A stretch of DNA of 64,000 nucleotides from Clostridia bacterium. GTDB lineage: Bacteria > Bacillota > Clostridia > UMGS1840. The notes beneath the pieces are model-generated. The model did not search any database. It saw only the letters and a program-made list of their open reading frames with translations, and had not been told where the DNA came from. Where the stretch lies: contig JAGBEY010000005.1 of the NCBI GenBank assembly GCA_017936745.1, positions 1 to 64,000 of the forward strand, written 5' to 3'. Every line of letters starts with the position of its first letter. The first letter of the stretch is position 1. Shown piece by piece: positions 58,757 to 64,000 of the stretch. Made by a program: the position numbers and the translations under genes.

Positions 58757-60889
58757 TTACAGTTTCTTTTTGTATAACCGGAGTGCATTGGTTACAACCG
58801 AGATTGACGAAAGGCTCATTGCCAGTGCACCAATCATAGGATTCAAAAGAATGTGAAAGGCGGGATATAAAATGCCTGCCGCAAGGGGAATTCCCAGGGT
58901 GTTATAGCCAAATGCCCAGAACAGATTCTGCCGGATGGTTTTCATTGTGGCACGGCTTAACAAAATGGCAGCTGCCACATCTTCGGGGTTGTTTTTCACC
59001 AGTACAATATCGGCACTTTCAATGGCAATGTCAGTACCGTTTCCAATGGCAATCCCAATGTGGCTTGCGGTTAAGGCAGGGGCATCGTTGATGCCGTCTC
59101 CCACCATAGCCACTTGTTTTCCAGAAGCTTTCAGGGTTTCAATTACATTCATTTTTTCCTGAGGAAGCACCTCTGCAATCACCTCTGTGATGCCGATTTG
59201 GTTTGCAATGGCACGGGCAGTGTTTTCATTATCTCCAGTCATCATGATAGGTGTGATGCCCATAGCTTTTAAGGCTGTTACAGCGGAGGGAGCAGTTTCT
59301 TTTATGGTGTCTGCCACGGCAATAATTCCCAGAAGCACATCGTCTCTTGTTACAATGAGAGGTGTTTTCCCCTCTTTGGAAAGACGGGAGATTTCCAGAG
59401 AGTTCACGCCCGTAAAGGCAGGATTTCCGATTTTTATTTGTTTTTGGTTTATCGTTCCCGTAACACCAAGCCCCGAAATCGCCTCAAAATTTGCAACTTC
59501 CAAAAGCGGTTGATTGCCCCAATGGGTAACTATCGCATCGGCCAGTGGATGCTCGCTGAGCTTTTCCAGCGAGGCGGCACATTGTATCAATTCTTCTGCA
59601 GTAACCCCGCTTGGAATAATATCGGTGACAGAGGGATTCCCTACAGTCAGTGTTCCCGTTTTATCAAAGACTACCGTATCAATTTTATGGGTTTGCTCCA
59701 GTGCTGTTGCATTTTTAAATAAAATGCCCATTTTTGCACTGCGGCCCGTTCCCACAATAATGGCAGTGGGAGTAGCAAGCCCCAAAGCACAAGGGCAGGC
59801 AATGACCAGCACAGAAACAAAAATCTGCAAAAGAAACTCAAATTCTTTTCCCAACATTGCCCAGAGGGCAGTAGCAAGAACAGCAATTCCGAATACCGAT
59901 GGTACAAAGTAGCCGGAGATGACATCTGCCAGCTTTGCGATGGGTGCTTTGGAGCCGGCAGCATCTTCAACCATACGGATAATCTGGAAAATCACCGTGT
60001 CACTCCCTACCTTATCCGCCTGAAAGGTGAAGTAGCCTTTTTGATTCAGCGTTCCGCCGAACACCTTGTCTCCAACCTCTTTTAATACGGGGAGACTTTC
60101 GCCTGTGAGCATACTTTCCTCCACCGAGGAGGAGCCGGAAACCACCACCCCGTCTACGGGGACAGAAGCACCGGGCTTCACTGCTATGATATCTCCAATC
60201 TGCACCTCTTCTACGGGGATTTCAATTTCCTTGCCATTTTTGATGACAAAGGCGGTTTTGGGAGACAGCTTCATCAAAGAGCGGATGGCATTCCCTGTTT
60301 TTCCGCGGGAGCGCTGTTCCAAGAATCTGCCCAGAAGAATTAAGGTGATAATCACCGCTGTACTTTCATAGTACAGATGATGGGGGGTGCCGAAAAATGC
60401 ACCAAATGTTCCCCAAAGACTATAGAAAAAGGAGGCAAGTGTGCCAACAGCAACCAGAGTGTCCATATTAGGGGATAAGTGAAACAGCTTAGAAAATCCC
60501 ACCGTATAGAATTGGTAGCCTGCAAGCATGACGGGGAGGGTGAGCAGCAGCTGAATCACGCCGTTCCATTTTGGGTTTTGGATGCCGGGCAAGCCTATCA
60601 TCGGACCCATACAAAGATAGAAAACAGGAATGGTAAATATAAGTGCCGCAATCAGTTTATATTTGAGGTAGCTTTTTTCTTCTGCCTCAATTACCCGATA
60701 GCCGCTGTCGGATACAATCTTTTCTATCATAGAAAGGGTTACGGTATCGGAATCGTAGTACACCTCTGCCTGATGGGTTGCGATGTTAACATTTGCTTTG
60801 ATACCTTCCTTTTTATTCAGTTGCTTCTGCAGATAAGCCGAACAGGCACCGCAGGTCATTCCGCCAATTTTTAAAATTACCTTTTCCAT
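58757..60889 (-). CDS. copA: Copper-translocating P1B-type ATPase
   Basis: 710 residues. One N-terminal heavy-metal-associated domain carries GMTCGAC (near residue 11). Membrane helices include the metal-site CPC motif (IACPCALG near 365), phosphorylation Asp in DKTGTLT (near 407), TGE-type actuator loop (MLTGES) and the [10 protein letters not shown] hinge. It exports Cu+ using ATP. No copper repressor or chaperone gene is adjacent. A good ribosome site (GGAGG) precedes the start. Confidence 0.95.
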   Translation of the reverse strand: MEKVILKIGGMTCGACSAYLQKQLNKKEGIKANVNIATHQAEVYYDSDTVTLSMIEKIVSDSGYRVIEAEEKSYLKYKLIAALIFTIPVFYLCMGPMIGLPGIQNPKWNGVIQLLLTLPVMLAGYQFYTVGFSKLFHLSPNMDTLVAVGTLASFFYSLWGTFGAFFGTPHHLYYESTAVIITLILLGRFLEQRSRGKTGNAIRSLMKLSPKTAFVIKNGKEIEIPVEEVQIGDIIAVKPGASVPVDGVVVSGSSSVEESMLTGESLPVLKEVGDKVFGGTLNQKGYFTFQADKVGSDTVIFQIIRMVEDAAGSKAPIAKLADVISGYFVPSVFGIAVLATALWAMLGKEFEFLLQIFVSVLVIACPCALGLATPTAIIVGTGRSAKMGILFKNATALEQTHKIDTVVFDKTGTLTVGNPSVTDIIPSGVTAEELIQCAASLEKLSEHPLADAIVTHWGNQPLLEVANFEAISGLGVTGTINQKQIKIGNPAFTGVNSLEISRLSKEGKTPLIVTRDDVLLGIIAVADTIKETAPSAVTALKAMGITPIMMTGDNENTARAIANQIGITEVIAEVLPQEKMNVIETLKASGKQVAMVGDGINDAPALTASHIGIAIGNGTDIAIESADIVLVKNNPEDVAAAILLSRATMKTIRQNLFWAFGYNTLGIPLAAGILYPAFHILLNPMIGALAMSLSSISVVTNALRLYKKKL

Positions 60890-61151
60890 AACATTCCTCC
60901 TTTTTTGAAGTTTTGTTTGTTCATTTTTTTCTTTGATAGTAAAGGTAATGCATACGGCATAAATTTAGATATTCTTTTTTCTTTGATAGCAAAGAAAAAG
61001 AATCAAAAAAGAAACTACCGCCAATGTATTTTTACAATCCCGAACACCCGTCTTCCTGAAACGAGAGTGAATTGCAAAAATAACGGCGGAGGATTTTACT
61101 GCTCGTCGTTCGGTTACATGAAAAAAGGACTGCATATTCTAACAGAAAGGA
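60890..61151. repeat. Long copy of the dispersed TTTCTTTG repeat
   Basis: 60913-61115 carries TTTCTTTGATAGCAAAGAAA, GAAACTACCGCCAA and AACGGCGGAGGATTTTACTG, matching the copy at 15528-15680 in order. No gene is seen. Confidence 0.65.
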
Positions 61152-61532
61152 TTAAAAAAATGCTATAGCAAGTTCAATCAATTTGGGTAAAAATATCACA
61201 AGTCCGGTGCAGAGCGCGCCAATGGCGCAGACCAGTACCATCCCGGCAGAAATATCCTTAATGATACGAACGGTTTCGTTTTGCTCGGGGTGGGTCAGGT
61301 CGCATAGTTTTTCCAATACGGTGTTGAGCATTTCCGCTGCCAGCACCAGAGAAACAGTTAAAAACAGAATGCACCATTCAATGGGAGAAACCATGAGCCA
61401 CAGTCCAAACACAATCACCAGCACGGTTGCCAGAATATGCACCTTAAAATTTTGTTCCTGCCGGAACACTTCGCCGATGCCTCTTATGGCATAGACAAAG
61501 CTTTTTAAAAATTTACTGACAGAAAATTTCAA
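61152..61532 (-). CDS. dgkA: Diacylglycerol/undecaprenol kinase family protein
   Basis: About 126 residues from a TTG at 61532 with AGGTG 6 bases upstream; a longer start would only add residues encoded within aroE-aroK. Three hydrophobic helices and the signature AAEMLNTVLEKLCDL identify the prokaryotic DAGK family, whose Gram-positive members phosphorylate undecaprenol for cell-wall lipid recycling. It overlaps the end of the shikimate gene by 20 bp. Confidence 0.82.
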   Translation of the reverse strand: MKFSVSKFLKSFVYAIRGIGEVFRQEQNFKVHILATVLVIVFGLWLMVSPIEWCILFLTVSLVLAAEMLNTVLEKLCDLTHPEQNETVRIIKDISAGMVLVCAIGALCTGLVIFLPKLIELAIAFF

Positions 61533-62859
61533 GGATTTCACCTGCACTTTCTTTTGCATCCGTTGCGGTAATGATGTGGTCAGCGGCTGTTTGATAACGC
61601 CCCAGCCGTTTTTCAAAGCGAGTTCGGAAGACTTCGGGGTTTTTGAGCAAAGGACGGGTCGTATCTCCCGAAAGACGTGCTTCTATTTCTGAAAGAGGCG
61701 GATTCAGGAAAAACACCTGACCGTTTTGCTTCAAAAAGCGGAGATTTTCTTCCCGTTCTACAATGCCGCCACCAGTGGAAATCACACAACCGTGTAAATC
61801 GGCAATTTTTGTTGCAAGCTTTGCCTCCTGCTCCCGGAAATAAGCCTCGCCTTTGGTTTCAAACACGGTGGAAATGGATTCTCCCATCAGCTCCTCCAGC
61901 ATTTGGTCCATATCATAAAAGGGCATTCCGGTCTGGCGGGAAACTTCCTTGCCTACAGTGGTTTTTCCGCTTCCCATATAGCCAATGAGAACCAGATTTT
62001 TCTTGCTCTCGGTAAAGGACATAGACAGCTGCTTGTATATTGCTTTTGCGTAGGAAGCCTCTACCGGATTTCCCCATAGCTCCTGAGCCTTTAACCCTTG
62101 ATAAATGAGCATCCAAAGTCCGTTAATGCCCATATTTTCCCACAAATTCCCTAAGGTTAAAAAGTTTGTTTTCTGGGGGTTGTATACCGCGTCAAACAAG
62201 AAACCGCAATGCTGCAGCTGGGAAAACTTGAGCGGAGATGCTCCGATTTGCGCTCCCATCCCCATAGAGGTAGCATTGAACACCACATCAAATTCTCCGC
62301 GGACTTCCGAAAGCAGTGTGGGCTTTGCAGGGGTGTTTTTACAAAAAGTGGTGAGTTTCTCCCTATTTCTCCCTGCAACGGTGATATGTTCTGTATAGTG
62401 GGTGCAAACGGCTAAAAATGCCTTTGCCGCACCTCCGTTGCCCAGAATGAGGGTACGGGCGTTTCTTAAATCCACGCCCATTTCCTTGAGAGAAAGCTCA
62501 ATACCGAAAAAATCGGTGTTGTAGCCCTTTACCCTGCCATTTTGAAAGGACAAGGTATTGACCGCACCGATTTTTTCTGCTTTTTCGTCAATTTCGTCTA
62601 AAATAGGAATGACTGCCTCTTTTAAGGGGATGGTCAGGTTGACACCTTTGGCATACCCTTTGACGCAGTCAATGGCTTCCTGTAATTGGGGAACACCCAC
62701 CCTGACGGCGAGATAATCGCCGTCAAGATGGGAAAGAGAAAAATATGAATCATGCAATTTGGGAGACAGACTGTGCCCGATGGGGTCACCGAACACAAAA
62801 TAGGTGTCTCGTTTTGGTTGGTACTGTTTTAATTCGTCTAAGGTGAGAAAACAGTTCAT
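61513..62859 (-). CDS. aroE-aroK: Bifunctional shikimate dehydrogenase / shikimate kinase
   Basis: 448 residues. The N-terminal 275 are AroE: FGDPIGHSLSPKLHD, catalytic Lys in NLTIPLKE, catalytic Asp in GYNTDFFG and the NADP loop ILGNGGAAKAF. From about residue 285, AroK has P-loop GYMGSGKTTVGK, a DMDQMLEE shikimate site and STGGG. It reduces 3-dehydroshikimate and then phosphorylates shikimate, consecutive steps toward chorismate. Linked by a short helical segment. Similar fusions are known in Clostridia. Confidence 0.92.
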   Translation of the reverse strand: MNCFLTLDELKQYQPKRDTYFVFGDPIGHSLSPKLHDSYFSLSHLDGDYLAVRVGVPQLQEAIDCVKGYAKGVNLTIPLKEAVIPILDEIDEKAEKIGAVNTLSFQNGRVKGYNTDFFGIELSLKEMGVDLRNARTLILGNGGAAKAFLAVCTHYTEHITVAGRNREKLTTFCKNTPAKPTLLSEVRGEFDVVFNATSMGMGAQIGASPLKFSQLQHCGFLFDAVYNPQKTNFLTLGNLWENMGINGLWMLIYQGLKAQELWGNPVEASYAKAIYKQLSMSFTESKKNLVLIGYMGSGKTTVGKEVSRQTGMPFYDMDQMLEELMGESISTVFETKGEAYFREQEAKLATKIADLHGCVISTGGGIVEREENLRFLKQNGQVFFLNPPLSEIEARLSGDTTRPLLKNPEVFRTRFEKRLGRYQTAADHIITATDAKESAGEILEIFCQ

Positions 62860-62876
62860 TTTATATCAGATCCTTA

Positions 62877-64000
62877 TTAGTTGCACTTGGTCCATCCGCA
62901 GTTATCGCAGGACACACATCCGCCTTCGTGCTTCAGTTTGGTTTTGCATTCGGGGCAAACGGTGGGAAAACGGGCAAAATCGCCGTCATCCTCACAGGTG
63001 GTAATGTCTGCCTTAGGAGCTTCTTTCTTGATGGAGGGATGTGCCTTCATGGAGAAAAAGCCGGATTCGTATTCCTCCTGCAGTGCCTTCGCAATGATAT
63101 CGGGACAGCTTTGACCGTCTAATTTTTCTCCTTTGGTGCGGAGTCTTAAGCAGGCGGGGCAGGAAATATTTTTTAACTGGTCAATAATTTCGGAAACCAG
63201 TACACCGCTTCGCAAGGAAAGAGAAATCATACGGTTGATACCGTCAATGTTGGATTTACAGATACCGTTTTTGGAAGTATTTACAAAGGATTCCACAATA
63301 TCGCCGTCCTGATTGCGGTTGATGGTAACAAACAGGTTTCCGCAGGCGGTGGTGTATTTGGAGGTGGTTCCGTAGGTTTTTCCAATCTGAGAACGGGACA
63401 TAGGCTTGATAGCATCAAAATGGGTTGCTTCCACTTCGGGGGCTGCGGAGGAGTCGGTCTTATTCAGCAAAATACCGGTTCTTCTGCAGTTGTCGCGGTA
63501 AATGGTGACGCCTTTTAAGCCCATTTTCCAAGCATAGAGGTAGAGGTCTTCCACTTCCTCTTTGGTAAATTCTTCGGGTACATTTACGGTAGAGGAGATA
63601 GAGGCATCAATATGTTTTTGCCAGATAGACTGCATATTGATTCGTTCTCTGTAGTTTAAGGTCATAGCGGTGACAATGTAGTTGGGAAGCTCTTCGCCTT
63701 CTTTCATACCCATAGCATCCATCACTTCTTTTACGATGGGGGTATATACGGTGTAGAACCGTTCTTCGCCGTGTAAAGACTCGGTTTTTCTGGTGTAGGA
63801 AATGTTATAAATAGGCTCTAAACCGCCGGAAATACCAAGCATAGTGGAAATGGAGCCGGTGGGTGCAATGGTTAACAGCTGGCTGTTTCTTAAGCCTACC
63901 TTTTTCACATAGTCACGGGTGCGTTTTGTGGTGTTTTCCATAAAGTATGCACTTTTGAAAACAGCTTCCTCTTTATACTGCGGATATGCACCCTTTTCTT
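62877..64000 (-). CDS. nrdJ: Vitamin B12-dependent ribonucleotide reductase, C-terminal part
   Basis: Truncated by the right window edge: the reading frame continues through the last base at 64000, upstream of the internal ATG at 63941. About 373 C-terminal residues are visible. TIAPTGSIS belongs to the class II reductase barrel, and the tail has the redox/zinc Cys set (CPECKTKLKHEGGCVSCDNCGWTKC, here given as one family motif in parts: CPEC, CVSCDNC). It reduces ribonucleotides with adenosylcobalamin, which works with or without oxygen. Confidence 0.9.
   Translation of the reverse strand, partial: EKGAYPQYKEEAVFKSAYFMENTTKRTRDYVKKVGLRNSQLLTIAPTGSISTMLGISGGLEPIYNISYTRKTESLHGEERFYTVYTPIVKEVMDAMGMKEGEELPNYIVTAMTLNYRERINMQSIWQKHIDASISSTVNVPEEFTKEEVEDLYLYAWKMGLKGVTIYRDNCRRTGILLNKTDSSAAPEVEATHFDAIKPMSRSQIGKTYGTTSKYTTACGNLFVTINRNQDGDIVESFVNTSKNGICKSNIDGINRMISLSLRSGVLVSEIIDQLKNISCPACLRLRTKGEKLDGQSCPDIIAKALQEEYESGFFSMKAHPSIKKEAPKADITTCEDDGDFARFPTVCPECKTKLKHEGGCVSCDNCGWTKCN

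Overview
The window looks like a piece of chromosome from a low-to-moderate GC Gram-positive of class Clostridia. The clues are strong AGGAGG ribosome sites, textbook TTGACA/TATAAT promoters with 17-bp spacers, an AroE-AroK fusion, a class II (B12-type) ribonucleotide reductase and Clostridia-like UvrA/UvrB, DegV and Pap proteins. Genus cannot be read from the sequence alone.

Left host region (1-23.7 kb): carA and a carB gene fused in frame to dapF; a PfkB sugar kinase divergent from a GH26-like lipoprotein; an aspartate aminotransferase; polyphosphate:AMP phosphotransferase with an S4 protein and a DegV protein; uvrB and uvrA; a membrane glycosyltransferase-like protein; a cysteine synthase-like enzyme; a TRIC/UPF0126 protein; a CDF metal exporter divergent from a TetR regulator; and tRNA-Val(GAC). 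Long intergenic gaps are filled with several families of dispersed palindromic repeats. Two features stand out: the CarA glutaminase has lost its catalytic Cys and His, and the DapF domain fused to CarB has lost one of its two catalytic Cys residues.

Prophage (about 23,732-54,315, 30.6 kb): a complete-looking temperate podovirus inserted in the 3' end of tRNA-Val, bounded by a 19-bp att core. The leftward lysogeny module holds integrase, a seven-TM membrane protein and a CI/LexA-type repressor. Three evenly spaced operators separate it from rightward early genes (Cro-like protein, small proteins, pentapeptide-repeat protein, XF1762-like protein, DUF2303 protein, DnaB helicase, loader-like protein and DnaD-like initiator). 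Late genes follow: terS, terL, P22-like portal, scaffold, coat, head-tail and nozzle proteins, an internal virion protein, a 1628-residue polyvalent protein, a fibre, an amidase and holins. Notable points are 21-bp iterons inside and downstream of the DnaD-like gene (candidate origin), a structured non-coding stretch before terS, and a 14-residue N-terminal motif shared by the lysogeny membrane protein and the giant virion protein, which suggests superinfection exclusion.

Right of attR are a terminator, a 200-bp array of TTCG-loop hairpins and a 60-bp near-identical copy of the prophage's left end. Host genes then resume: transglutaminase-like protein, EamA exporter, NhaC-type antiporter, copper P-type ATPase, DAGK-family kinase, AroE-AroK, and the C-terminal part of nrdJ, which runs off the right edge. 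All functional calls come from reading motifs by eye; no database search was run.
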